Origin: Marinimicrobium koreense
Lineage (GTDB): Bacteria; Pseudomonadota; Gammaproteobacteria; Pseudomonadales; Cellvibrionaceae
Reading direction: 5' to 3'
NCBI RefSeq assembly: GCF_003762925.1
Contig: NZ_RJUK01000001.1
Coordinates: forward strand, 806,001 to 870,000
Length of the DNA: 64,000 nt
Shown: positions 1-8,562 of the stretch, piece after piece
Layout of the letters: the number at the start of each line of letters is the position of its first letter
How positions within the stretch are numbered: position 1 is the first letter of the stretch
Notes under the pieces: generated by a model
What the model was told of the DNA's origin: nothing
The model's input: the letters and a program-made list of their open reading frames with translations, nothing else
Databases searched by the model: none
Made by a program: the position numbers and the translations under genes

Positions 1-498
1 AGTGACAATCTGGATTTTCGCAAGCCCACCGCTGAGGTCGGCTACCTCCTGAATCAGCTGGTGGCTGCCAGCCCGCCCCTTGACCCCAATTCCATTTACT
101 GCAATCTGCTCCAGTGCTCTCACTTCGCCGATACCGCCGTGGCCGTATTCGATGGCGAGCAACTGGTCGGTTTCGTGTCCGGTTACGTAGAACCCAACAA
201 ACCGGACACACTGTTTGTCTGGCAGGTGGTGATTGCCGAGGCTGCGCGCGGTAAAGGTCTGGCCAAACGGATGCTCAAACATCTGCTGGGCCGTGAAGCC
301 TGCGCGGAGGTGCGCTACATCGAAACCACGATCACTCCGGACAACGAGGCGTCTTGGGCGCTGTTCCGCAGCCTGGCCCGGGACCTGGATACTGAGCTGA
401 ACAGCGAAGTGTTTTTTGAGCGCAACACCCACTTCGGTGGTGAGCACGATGATGAACACCTGCTGGTCATCGGACCGTTCCAGACCAGTCGTCACTGA
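1..498 (+). CDS. ectA: L-2,4-diaminobutyrate N-gamma-acetyltransferase, 5'-truncated by window edge
   Basis: The reading frame is open from base 1, so the start lies upstream and about 165 C-terminal residues are visible. EctA is a cytoplasmic GNAT-fold enzyme that transfers acetyl from acetyl-CoA to diaminobutyrate, the second step of ectoine synthesis. Recognisable family segments are PPLDPNSIYCNLLQCSHFA near the visible N-terminus, the acetyl-CoA binding stretch AARGKGLAKRML, and TTITPDNEASWALF. The next gene is an ectoine-type aspartate kinase, which supports the call. Oddly, ectB and ectC do not follow ectA as they do in the usual ectABC-ask order; they must lie upstream or elsewhere. 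The call itself is very secure. Confidence 0.93.
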   Translation, partial: SDNLDFRKPTAEVGYLLNQLVAASPPLDPNSIYCNLLQCSHFADTAVAVFDGEQLVGFVSGYVEPNKPDTLFVWQVVIAEAARGKGLAKRMLKHLLGREACAEVRYIETTITPDNEASWALFRSLARDLDTELNSEVFFERNTHFGGEHDDEHLLVIGPFQTSRH

Positions 499-502
499 TT
501 GG

Positions 503-547
503 TCGGACACGGTCCGATAGAAACTGACACCGGCCGACCTGTCGGCC
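503..547 (+). promoter_or_regulatory. Two short hairpins between ectA and the aspartate kinase gene
   Basis: Two perfect inverted repeats sit just after the ectA stop: TCGGAC/GTCCGA at 503-517 and GGCCGAC/GTCGGCC at 532-547. Neither is followed by a T-run, so they are not classical terminators. They could attenuate or process transcript between the two genes. No convincing sigma-70 promoter was seen in the 142-bp gap. Confidence 0.35.
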
Positions 548-640
548 ATAAGGTGCCTCGAGATGAGTAGAGGTATCGAACAGGCGGGTTAGCGGGGCGG
601 CACCCCGGTAATCGGCACAATGCTTCAGAATGGAGGACTT

Positions 641-2077
641 ATGTCACACACAGTCGAAAAAATCGGCGGCACGTCAATGAGTGAGTACGATGCCGTACGC
701 GACAATGTGGTTATGAAAAACGGGAAAGACGAGGACCTCTACCATCGGATTTTTGTGGTCTCCGCCTACGGCGGCCTGACCGACCTGCTGTTGGAGAACA
801 AGAAAAACGGCCAGCCCGGCGTCTATGGCCTGTTTGCCAGCACCAATGACGATGACCCCTGGATGGAAGCCTTTGACAAGGTGCGCAAGCGCGTGCTGGA
901 ACTGAACAAGCAGTATTTTGGCGATACCGACCTTCGCAAAGAAGCTGATGCCTATATCAAGGAACGCCTGGACGATGCAGAACGCTGCCTGACCGATCTG
1001 CAGCGCCTGTGTCAGCACGGCCACTTTGAACTGGACGCGCACCTGTTCACCGTGCGTGAAATGTTGGCCAGTATTGGCGAAGCCCACAGTGCCTGGAATA
1101 TGGCCAAATTGCTCCAGCGTGATGGCGTCAACGCCCGGTTTGTCGATCTCTCCGGCTGGAAAGCGGATGGTGCACTGGCGCTGGATGACATGATCAAACA
1201 GTCCTTTGCGGGCATCGATTTTGCCAAAGAGCTGCCCATTGTCACGGGCTACACTCACTGTAAAGAAGGCCTGATGGCCAGCTTTGACCGTGGCTACAGC
1301 GAGATGACGTTCAGCCGTATCGCGGTGCTGACCGGTGCCCATGAGGCGATCATCCATAAGGAATTCCACCTGAGCAGTGCCGATCCGCGCCTTGTAGGTG
1401 CGGATAAAGTGGTTCCCATCGGTCGTACCAACTACGATGTGGCCGATCAGCTCGCGAATTTGGGGATGGAGGCCATTCACCCCCGCGCCGCCAAGGGCCT
1501 GCGCCAGAACGGCATCGCACTGCGGGTGAAAAACACCTTCGATCCGGATCACGACGGCACCCTGATCACCGGCGATTACGTCAGTGAAAAACCCTGTGCG
1601 GAAATCATTGCCGGTCGCAAAGGTGTGTACGCGATTGAGGTGTTCGACCAGGACATGATGGGCAATATCGAGAAGTATGATTCCGGTATTCTGCATCAGA
1701 TTTCGCGCTTCAAGGCGCATGTGGTCAGCAAGGACATCAACGCCAACACCATTGTCCATTACGTTGCCGGCAACCTGAAAACCGTCAACCGCATTCGCAA
1801 CATGCTGGAAGAGAAGTACCCGGATGCGGAAGTGGATGTGCGCAAAGTGGCCGTTGTGTCCGCCATCGGCAGTGATATGAAGGTGTCCGGTATGCTGGCC
1901 AAGTCGGCAACGGCACTGTCCAGCGCCAACATCAGTGTGCTGGCCATTCACCAGTCGATCCGTCAGGTGGATATGCAGTTTATCGTGGACGAGGACGACT
2001 ACGATCAAGCCGTTAAGAGTCTGCACAAGGCCCTGGTGGAAGTCCATGACCATGGGGACGCCATATGCGCAGCCTGA
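641..2077 (+). CDS. ask: Aspartate kinase, ectoine-pathway type (Ask_Ect)
   Basis: This 478-residue enzyme phosphorylates aspartate, feeding aspartate semialdehyde into diaminobutyrate and ectoine. The start TVEKIGGTSMSEYDAV is characteristic of the specialised Ask_Ect branch rather than LysC (which usually opens with a KFGGTS motif). The kinase domain fills roughly the first 330 residues and two ACT regulatory segments follow (AIEVFDQDMMG and VAVVSAIGSDMK...SVLAIHQSIRQVDMQF). I chose ATG 641 rather than the in-frame ATG 620 because GGAGG lies at 632-636 with proper spacing. Placement after ectA fits a role in osmolyte supply. The 3' end overlaps the next gene by 13 bp. Confidence 0.92.
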   Translation: MSHTVEKIGGTSMSEYDAVRDNVVMKNGKDEDLYHRIFVVSAYGGLTDLLLENKKNGQPGVYGLFASTNDDDPWMEAFDKVRKRVLELNKQYFGDTDLRKEADAYIKERLDDAERCLTDLQRLCQHGHFELDAHLFTVREMLASIGEAHSAWNMAKLLQRDGVNARFVDLSGWKADGALALDDMIKQSFAGIDFAKELPIVTGYTHCKEGLMASFDRGYSEMTFSRIAVLTGAHEAIIHKEFHLSSADPRLVGADKVVPIGRTNYDVADQLANLGMEAIHPRAAKGLRQNGIALRVKNTFDPDHDGTLITGDYVSEKPCAEIIAGRKGVYAIEVFDQDMMGNIEKYDSGILHQISRFKAHVVSKDINANTIVHYVAGNLKTVNRIRNMLEEKYPDAEVDVRKVAVVSAIGSDMKVSGMLAKSATALSSANISVLAIHQSIRQVDMQFIVDEDDYDQAVKSLHKALVEVHDHGDAICAA

Positions 2078-2958
2078 TCAGGCTGGCCGCGCTCTTTCTA
2101 CTGTGTGCCTCGGTATCGGTGTTCGCCCAGAGCGACGCCGATGGCGAGGCACGTCAGCGTGTGGCCGAAGAAATCGAGAAGCTGGAAGAACCGATGTACA
2201 GCCCCTTCATTGAGCGCTATATGCTCGATGAGCTGAAGCAGTTGCGGATCGATCTGTCCAACCAGCGCGCCGAGCTGATTCAGCAGGTGGTGGACCGGGA
2301 GATCGAGTCCATTGACCGGGGCGTGACCTATGCAACCAACACGGTCACTTACTTTTTCTATCTGATCGCGGCGGTGAGTTCGATTCTGGTGTTGCTGGGC
2401 TGGAACTCCATTCGCGATATGAAAGAAAAAATGAGTAGCCTGGCGGACGAGGAAGTGGGCAAGCTGGTCAACGCCTATGAGGTGCGTCTGCGGGGTATCG
2501 AGAAACAGCTGACCCAGAAAACCCGGCATATTGATGCTAACCGCGAGGAGATTGAGCGCACCCAGGAAATTCATTCACTCTGGCTGCGCGCCAATCTTGA
2601 GCACACGCCGGCGAATAAAATCGCCATCTACGACCAGATTCTGGCCGTGAAGCCCGAGGATTGTGAGGCGCTAACCTACAAGGCGGATGTGGTGCTCGAG
2701 TTGGGCGAACCCCAGTGGGCAGTGAATCTGTGTCAGCAGGCGCTGTCGATCGACTCGGACAATGCCCATGCGTTTTATCAGTTGGCCTGTGCCCACACGG
2801 CGTTGGGGCATTACGAAGACGGCGTGCATTTCCTGGGCGAGGCACTGAGCCGCGCGGAAAGTTATCGCGAGTCTCTGATGCAGGATCCGGCGTTGTTCCC
2901 ATTGCACGACATGCCCGCATTCAAGGAATTGTTGGGGATTCGGGAAGAGGAGTCGTAG
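2065..2958 (+). CDS. Membrane-anchored TPR protein of unknown function
   Basis: This is a 297-residue protein with a signal peptide (about residues 1-22, cleavage near VFAQ), a periplasmic helical segment, one transmembrane helix at about 95-113, a predicted coiled coil at about 115-165, and tetratricopeptide-like repeats at about 180-265 (for example NAHAFYQLACAHTALGHYEDG). The TPR part would be cytoplasmic if the signal segment is cleaved or inserted as a helix. It overlaps the end of the aspartate kinase gene by 13 bp, suggesting translational coupling. The family is not one I can name. A scaffold or sensor role is possible, but nothing in the sequence proves it. Confidence 0.7.
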   Translation: MRSLIRLAALFLLCASVSVFAQSDADGEARQRVAEEIEKLEEPMYSPFIERYMLDELKQLRIDLSNQRAELIQQVVDREIESIDRGVTYATNTVTYFFYLIAAVSSILVLLGWNSIRDMKEKMSSLADEEVGKLVNAYEVRLRGIEKQLTQKTRHIDANREEIERTQEIHSLWLRANLEHTPANKIAIYDQILAVKPEDCEALTYKADVVLELGEPQWAVNLCQQALSIDSDNAHAFYQLACAHTALGHYEDGVHFLGEALSRAESYRESLMQDPALFPLHDMPAFKELLGIREEES

Positions 2959-2964
2959 ATTCTC

Positions 2965-3117
2965 GTTACGGCGGATGCGCTTCGCTTATCCGCCCTACGC
3001 GGGTTGATGAGCTATCCGTAGGGCGGATAAGGCCGAAGGCCGCATCCGCCATAATTAAGCCCCGATAAACACCATAAGCTTGCGTAGGGCGGATAAGCGA
3101 AGCGCATCCGCCGTTAC
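2965..3117. repeat. REP-like palindromes, family I, three units
   Basis: Three imperfect palindromes occur at 2965-3000, 3017-3050 and 3082-3117. Each has the arms GGCGGATGCGC and its complement around a short central segment (TTCG or GGCCGAAGGCC) and a CTACG/CGTAG tail. The first is in the opposite orientation to the other two, so the first pair meets tail to tail as in BIME arrangements. They fill the gap between the TPR gene and the transporter. They look like the enterobacterial REP sequence in general form; no RAYT transposase gene is in the window. Confidence 0.9.
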
Positions 3118-3196
3118 CTAACATTCCGCATCCACCGTCGCCATACATTAAAACGACACAACCAATAAACAATAACAGGCCACCGAGGAGTTTCCG

Positions 3197-4804
3197 ATGT
3201 TCGACAAACTCGCACAACGCCTGAACTTGAGTGCGATTCCGCAAATCTTCTTTATCTCCGTCGGCATTATCATTCTGTTTGTCGGCTTCGCGATTCCCTT
3301 CAATGAACCCTTTGCCCGCTTTTTTGACATGCTGGGCGGTTTTACCTTCACCAACTTTGGTTGGTTCTACGTCCTCAGCGTCAGCGGCTTGCTGTTGTTT
3401 CTGATCTGGGTGGCCAGCAGTCGCTATGGTCGGATCCGGTTGGGGCCGGACGGGGAGGGGCCCGAGTACGATACGTTGACCTGGTTCTGCATGTTATTCG
3501 CGGCCGGTATCGGTACCATTCTGATGTTCTGGGGCGTGGCTGAGCCGATGTCCCACTTCGCCAACCCGCCGCTTGAAGGTGTGGAAGGCGGCACCAAAGA
3601 CGCCGCTCGCCTGGCGATGAATATCTCCCTTTACCATTACGGGCTGCATACCTGGACCATTTTCACACTGCCGGCTTTGGCGATAGGGTATTTCACCTAT
3701 CGTCAGGGATTACCCATGCGCATCAGCAGCGTGTTCTATTCGGTGCTGGGGGATCGCATCTACGGCCCGCTCGGCTGGGCCATTGATATTGTCGCGTTGC
3801 TCGGCACGCTGTTTGGGGTCGCGGTGTCGGTCGGGCTGGGGACGCTACAGCTCAATACCGGGATGAATTATCTGTTCGGCCTGCCCAAAGGGCAGGTGGC
3901 GGAAATGGCCATTGTGGCTGCCATTACCCTGGTGGCTTCCGTGTCCGTGGCGCTGGGGCTCGATCGGGGCATCAAGCGGTTGTCGGAGTTCAACATCGTT
4001 GTGGCTCTGGTCATTCTGCTGTTCGTGGCGGTGGCGGGGCCGACCCTGTTTATTGTTTCCGGTACCGTGCAGAACATCGGCGCCTACCTGCACAATCTGC
4101 CCTGGCTGGCTTTCTGGACCGAAGCCTACAACGAGGGCAACTGGCAGCGGCAGTGGACGGTGTTCTATTTTGCCTGGACGATCTCCTGGGCGCCCTACGT
4201 GGGCATTTTTATTGCCCGGATTTCCAAGGGCCGCACCATCCGCCAGTTTGTGGCGGGCGCACTGGGGGCGCCGTTGCTGTTTACCATTGTCTGGTTTTCC
4301 GTGTTCGGCATGGCCGCCATCGATCTGGATCTGAACCACGGCACGGACATCGCCGGGCAGGTGCAGGCGGATGTGTCCGTGGCGCTGTTCAGTTTCCTCG
4401 AGCAGTTTCCGATCGCCACCCTGATCTCGACCCTGGCGGTGATTGTGATTGTGGTATTTCTGACCACCTCCGCCGATTCGGCGGCACTGGTGGTGGACCT
4501 GTTGTCGCGCAAGGACAGCCAACCTTCGCGCACCGCTCAGCGCGTGTTCTGGACCCTGCTCCTGGGGTTGGTTGCCGCAACGCTGTTGCTGGGGGGCGGA
4601 CTGCAGGCGCTGCAGAATGTGATTACTGCGCTGGGCTTCCCGTTCTGTGTGCTACTGGTGTTCATGGCTTACTCATTGACCCGCGCCCTGCATGCGGACT
4701 ATCTGGGGTATTCTATGGAGGAGCTCGCCGAAGGTAAGGCACCGGCGATGGGACCCATGGGTTCTCTGCCCAGTGATCGCAAAGGTCGAGGAGATGACGA
4801 GTGA
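3197..4804 (+). CDS. BCCT-family osmolyte (betaine/choline/carnitine) transporter
   Basis: This 535-residue inner-membrane protein has about twelve transmembrane helices. Family hallmarks are LFAAGIGTILMFWGVAEP (the glycine-rich TM3 segment of BCCT carriers) and the tryptophan-rich stretch FYFAWTISWAPYVGIFIAR ahead of SKGRT. Carriers of this family take up glycine betaine, choline, carnitine or ectoine, usually with sodium or protons. The exact substrate cannot be read from the sequence. The neighbouring ectoine genes suggest a compatible-solute importer. There is no long C-terminal osmosensor extension. The start is preceded by GAGGAG. The stop overlaps the GTG of the next gene by 4 bp. Confidence 0.9.
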   Translation: MFDKLAQRLNLSAIPQIFFISVGIIILFVGFAIPFNEPFARFFDMLGGFTFTNFGWFYVLSVSGLLLFLIWVASSRYGRIRLGPDGEGPEYDTLTWFCMLFAAGIGTILMFWGVAEPMSHFANPPLEGVEGGTKDAARLAMNISLYHYGLHTWTIFTLPALAIGYFTYRQGLPMRISSVFYSVLGDRIYGPLGWAIDIVALLGTLFGVAVSVGLGTLQLNTGMNYLFGLPKGQVAEMAIVAAITLVASVSVALGLDRGIKRLSEFNIVVALVILLFVAVAGPTLFIVSGTVQNIGAYLHNLPWLAFWTEAYNEGNWQRQWTVFYFAWTISWAPYVGIFIARISKGRTIRQFVAGALGAPLLFTIVWFSVFGMAAIDLDLNHGTDIAGQVQADVSVALFSFLEQFPIATLISTLAVIVIVVFLTTSADSAALVVDLLSRKDSQPSRTAQRVFWTLLLGLVAATLLLGGGLQALQNVITALGFPFCVLLVFMAYSLTRALHADYLGYSMEELAEGKAPAMGPMGSLPSDRKGRGDDE

Positions 4805-5781
4805 CTGAACATCGTGCCTACCGGGTTCACCAGCCCGGTGATGAAAACGCCCTGAGTCTGGAGCACACGCCCGTGCCCGAACCGCGTGCGGGGCAGGTGA
4901 GGGTACGCCACAAGGCCATCGGCCTGAACTTTATCGACATATACCACCGCACGGGCCTGTATCCCCTGGACCTGCCGACGGGGCTGGGGCTGGAGGCCGC
5001 CGGGGTGATCGAGGCTCTGGGTCCGGACGTCCATGGCTGGAAGAAGGGCGATCGGGTGGCCTATTGCAGCGGCCCGCCCGGGGCCTATGCGGACTCCCAC
5101 GTCGTCGCGGCGGATCGGCTATTGGCCTTGCCGGATGGCGTCGAGTATGAGGTTGCCGCCGCCACCTTGCTCAAGGGCCTGACCGCGGCCTACCTGTTAC
5201 ACCAGACCCATCCCGTTCAAGCCGGGGAAACCCTGCTGTGGCACGCCGCCGCTGGTGGTGTCGGGCTGCTGGCCTGTCAGTGGGCATCGCATATGGGGGC
5301 TCGTGTTATTGGTACCGTCGGTTCTGATGCTAAAGCGAAGCTGGCGCTGGCGCGGGGCTGTGCGGAAGTAATTCGTTACCGCGAGGAATCCGTGGTGGAT
5401 CGGGTTATGGCCCTGACAGACGGCAAGGGCGTGCCGGTGGTGTATGACTCGGTGGGCAAGGATACCTTTGATGTCTCTCTGGATTGCCTGGCCCGGCGCG
5501 GGCTGATGGTGAGCTTTGGCAACGCCTCCGGCGCCGTGCCGGAGTTCAGTCCCTTGCTACTGGCTCAGAAAGGTTCTCTTTTTATCACCCGACCCACGCT
5601 GGGGCATTACGCAACCACGCGGGAGGAGTTGGAGACTCTGGCCGGGCTCTGGTTTGAGGCGGTGCTGTCCGGTGCGGTCACGGTGGATATCAATCAGACC
5701 TACCGGCTGGACGAGGTGCCTCGGGCGCATCGCGAGCTGGCAAACCGGCAGACCACCGGGGCCAGTGTTATTATTCCGTAA
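4801..5781 (+). CDS. qor: NADPH:quinone oxidoreductase (zinc-independent MDR family)
   Basis: This 326-residue cytoplasmic enzyme of the medium-chain dehydrogenase/reductase superfamily starts with GTG 4801 and shares GTGA with the upstream transporter stop. The N-terminal GroES-like part includes AIGLNFIDIYHRTGLYP, typical of E. coli QorA. The nucleotide-binding Rossmann segment is HAAAGGVGLLACQWA near residues 149-163. Zinc-coordinating cysteines of alcohol dehydrogenases are lacking, as expected for quinone reductases. It reduces quinones or related electrophiles with NADPH. Its link to the transporter is probably only transcriptional. Confidence 0.88.
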   Translation: MTEHRAYRVHQPGDENALSLEHTPVPEPRAGQVRVRHKAIGLNFIDIYHRTGLYPLDLPTGLGLEAAGVIEALGPDVHGWKKGDRVAYCSGPPGAYADSHVVAADRLLALPDGVEYEVAAATLLKGLTAAYLLHQTHPVQAGETLLWHAAAGGVGLLACQWASHMGARVIGTVGSDAKAKLALARGCAEVIRYREESVVDRVMALTDGKGVPVVYDSVGKDTFDVSLDCLARRGLMVSFGNASGAVPEFSPLLLAQKGSLFITRPTLGHYATTREELETLAGLWFEAVLSGAVTVDINQTYRLDEVPRAHRELANRQTTGASVIIP

Positions 5782-5789
5782 AGCGGATT

Positions 5790-5918
5790 GGGTTGCGGCG
5801 GATGCGCGCTGCATCTTTACGTTGGGTAACGGCGGATGCGCTTCGCTTATCCGCCCTACGGAAACCACGGCAGTCCGCGTAGGGCGGATAAGGCCGAAGG
5901 CCGCATCCGCCGCAACCC
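5790..5918. repeat. REP-like palindromes, family I, one pair plus a partial unit
   Basis: A partial unit at about 5790-5820 is followed by a complete inverted pair at 5827-5861 and 5876-5913. The linker between the pair (AAACCACGGCAGTCCGCG) is identical to that of the copy near 39.6 kb, showing that the pair moves or is copied as a unit. It occupies the gap between qor and the 5'-nucleotidase gene. Confidence 0.88.
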
Positions 5919-5954
5919 AACTCGAACATCATCAACCATCAGGACCCCAACACC

Positions 5955-6863
5955 ATGCCCAAAGGCTTCGGCACCAAACTGGTCATCGCCATTTCGTCCC
6001 GCGCGCTGTTCGACCTGGATGAGAGTCACCAGGTGTTCATCAACGAAGGCCTAGAAGCTTATGCCAACTATCAGATCGAGCGAGAGGACGAACCTCTGAA
6101 GCCGGGCGATGCCTTTCCCATGGTACAAAAGCTGCTCCACCTGAATGAAAGCCTCGAAGGCGACCCCCGGGTCGAAGTGATTCTGCTGTCCCGCAACAGC
6201 GCCGATACCGGCCTGCGGGTGTTCAACTCCATTGAGCATTACGGTCTCAATATCACCCGGGCCGCGTTCTGCAGTGGCAGCAGTCCGTACCGCTATATCT
6301 CCGCGTTCGGCTGCCACCTGTTCCTCTCCACCGATGGCGAAGACGTGCGTCAGGCGCTCAACCAGGGCGTGGCGGCCGCGACCCTGGTCGCCGCCAAGAA
6401 CAAGTCCGAGCAAGAAGAGGAGCTGCGTTTTGCCTTTGACGGCGATGCGGTGCTGTTTTCCGATGAGGCGGAGCAGGTGTTCAAAAGCCAGGGCCTGAGT
6501 GCCTTCGCCGAGAGCGAGAAAGCCTCTGCTAAAACCCCCTTGAGTGGTGGACCGTTCAAGGCGTTCCTGTCCGCACTGCAGGGGTTACAGAGCGAGTTCA
6601 CCGAGAGCCGCTGCCCTATCCGCACGGCCCTGGTGACGGCCCGTTCGGCGCCCGCCCACGAACGGGTCATCCGCACCCTGCGCGCCTGGAATGTGCGTAT
6701 TGATGAGTCCCTGTTCCTTGGCGGACTGCCGAAAGGGGAGTTCCTGAAAGCCTACGGGGCTGATGTGTTTTTCGACGACCAACAGCAGCACATCGAGTCG
6801 GCCAGCGAACACGTTGCCAGTGGCCATGTCCCCCATGGCGTGGCCAATCAGGCCAAGGGTTGA
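5955..6863 (+). CDS. 5'-nucleotidase (cytosolic cN-I-like family, PF06189)
   Basis: This 302-residue protein matches the bacterial 5'-nucleotidase family related to eukaryotic cytosolic 5'-nucleotidase 1. Segments read as family motifs are VIAISSRALFDLDESH at the start, VEVILLSRNSADTGLRVFNS in the middle, and VFFDDQQQHIESAS near the end. It would hydrolyse nucleoside 5'-monophosphates in the cytoplasm in a HAD-like, acidic-residue-dependent way. It stands alone between two intergenic regions; the ribosome binding site is weak. The family call is firm, the preferred nucleotide unknown. Confidence 0.82.
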   Translation: MPKGFGTKLVIAISSRALFDLDESHQVFINEGLEAYANYQIEREDEPLKPGDAFPMVQKLLHLNESLEGDPRVEVILLSRNSADTGLRVFNSIEHYGLNITRAAFCSGSSPYRYISAFGCHLFLSTDGEDVRQALNQGVAAATLVAAKNKSEQEEELRFAFDGDAVLFSDEAEQVFKSQGLSAFAESEKASAKTPLSGGPFKAFLSALQGLQSEFTESRCPIRTALVTARSAPAHERVIRTLRAWNVRIDESLFLGGLPKGEFLKAYGADVFFDDQQQHIESASEHVASGHVPHGVANQAKG

Positions 6864-6883
6864 GCGTCGGGTCGGCCGCACAA

Positions 6884-6912
6884 TTGCAGGCGGCAGCGGG
6901 AGTCTATATAGT
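6884..6912 (+). promoter_or_regulatory. Putative sigma-70 promoter upstream of cysB
   Basis: TTGCAG (6884-6889) and TATAGT (6907-6912) are separated by 17 bp, a good sigma-70 match. Transcription would begin near 6919, leaving a leader of about 200 nt before cysB. The leader contains the inverted repeat ATTCT/AGAAT near 6975-6990 and is AT-rich, a possible site for autoregulation by CysB. Confidence 0.55.
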
Positions 6913-7026
6913 CTAAAGTTATAGCGAAGGGTTATTTTTTGATCAGAGGCTGGCAATTTGGCTTCTGAGGCTCTATTCTACAAAAGAATAATTACCGCAA
7001 TTTTTATAACACCGTCCTTTTGTTAA

Positions 7027-8106
<1,080 letters not shown>

Positions 8107-8170
8107 TGAATCGAGTCCGGTTTGTGGTTGACGCCCTTCGGGCTCAAAGACGTCGGACCCGGAGTGCACC

Positions 8171-8268
8171 TTGGGTAACGGCGGATGCGCTTCGCTTATC
8201 CGCCCTACGCAACCTCCGTGCTATCCGTAGGGCGGATAAGGCCAAAGGCCGCATCCGCCGTAACCCAA
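8171..8268. repeat. REP-like palindromes, family I, inverted pair
   Basis: One inverted pair occupies 8171-8210 and 8225-8268, flanked by TTGGGTAACGG and its complement. The linker ends in GCTATCCGTAGGG, as in the copy near 3.0 kb. It lies in the 468-bp gap between cysB and the DUF523 gene, followed by a structured repeat and operator-like sites. Confidence 0.88.
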
Positions 8269-8318
8269 GTCGCGGTCAGGAGGGCAAATAGCTCCTGGAA
8301 CGTAATATTGGCACTGAG

Positions 8319-8427
8319 GGGCGCGGAGGGGATACCCTTTCAAGACCGTAAGCGGAGGGACTCCGCGCGTCGAGCCCCCAGGGATGGGTTCACGGCGTGT
8401 CTTGAAAGGGTATCCCCTCCACGGCCC
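8319..8427 (+). repeat. Multi-branched hairpin element, copy A
   Basis: A perfect 22-bp stem pairs 8325-8346 with 8399-8420. Outside it a GGGC/GCCC clamp follows a small internal loop. Inside it are a small hairpin (GCGGAG/CTCCGC, 8352-8366) and the sequence arm at 8372-8397 that ends GGGATGGGTTCACGGCG. The same architecture recurs twice near 35.7-35.95 kb with different stem sequences but the same sequence arm. No protein is encoded. Function unknown. Confidence 0.75.
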
Positions 8428-8482
8428 GGACTTGATGCCTCACCTAATATCGATTTTTATCCTGTTACTCCCACCAAAAAAC

Positions 8483-8551
8483 TATACAAAACCTCTTGCC
8501 TTGTACAATAAATCGGCGTACAACTTATACAAAGCCTAGCCACTTGTATAA
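8483..8551 (+). promoter_or_regulatory. Two matching palindromic operators, probably bound by the LitR-type regulator
   Basis: Two 26-bp sites, 8483-8508 and 8526-8551, share the layout TATACAAA-N-CCT...TTGTA-Y-AA: the half-sites TATACA and TGTACA/TGTATA are 13 bp apart in both. They lie just upstream of the first gene of an operon that encodes a MerR-family LitR/CarH-like protein, and from memory they resemble operators of that regulator group. TACAAT (8504-8509) and TATAAG (8547-8552), inside the sites, could serve as -10 elements, so binding would overlap the promoter. Confidence 0.65.
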
Positions 8552-8562
8552 GAGGTGCATCG

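Noticed and set aside
674-2053. Long minus-strand open frame of 459 codons opposite the aspartate kinase gene
   Set aside because: It is a codon-bias shadow: composition is unlike a protein, no ribosome binding site, and the opposite strand encodes a clear Ask_Ect.
2965-3117. CRISPR array
   Set aside because: The repeats are palindromic, of alternating orientation and few in number, with no regular spacers and no cas genes; they are REP-like.
2959-3196. Riboswitch before the osmolyte transporter
   Set aside because: The gap is filled with REP palindromes and no known aptamer pattern was seen.
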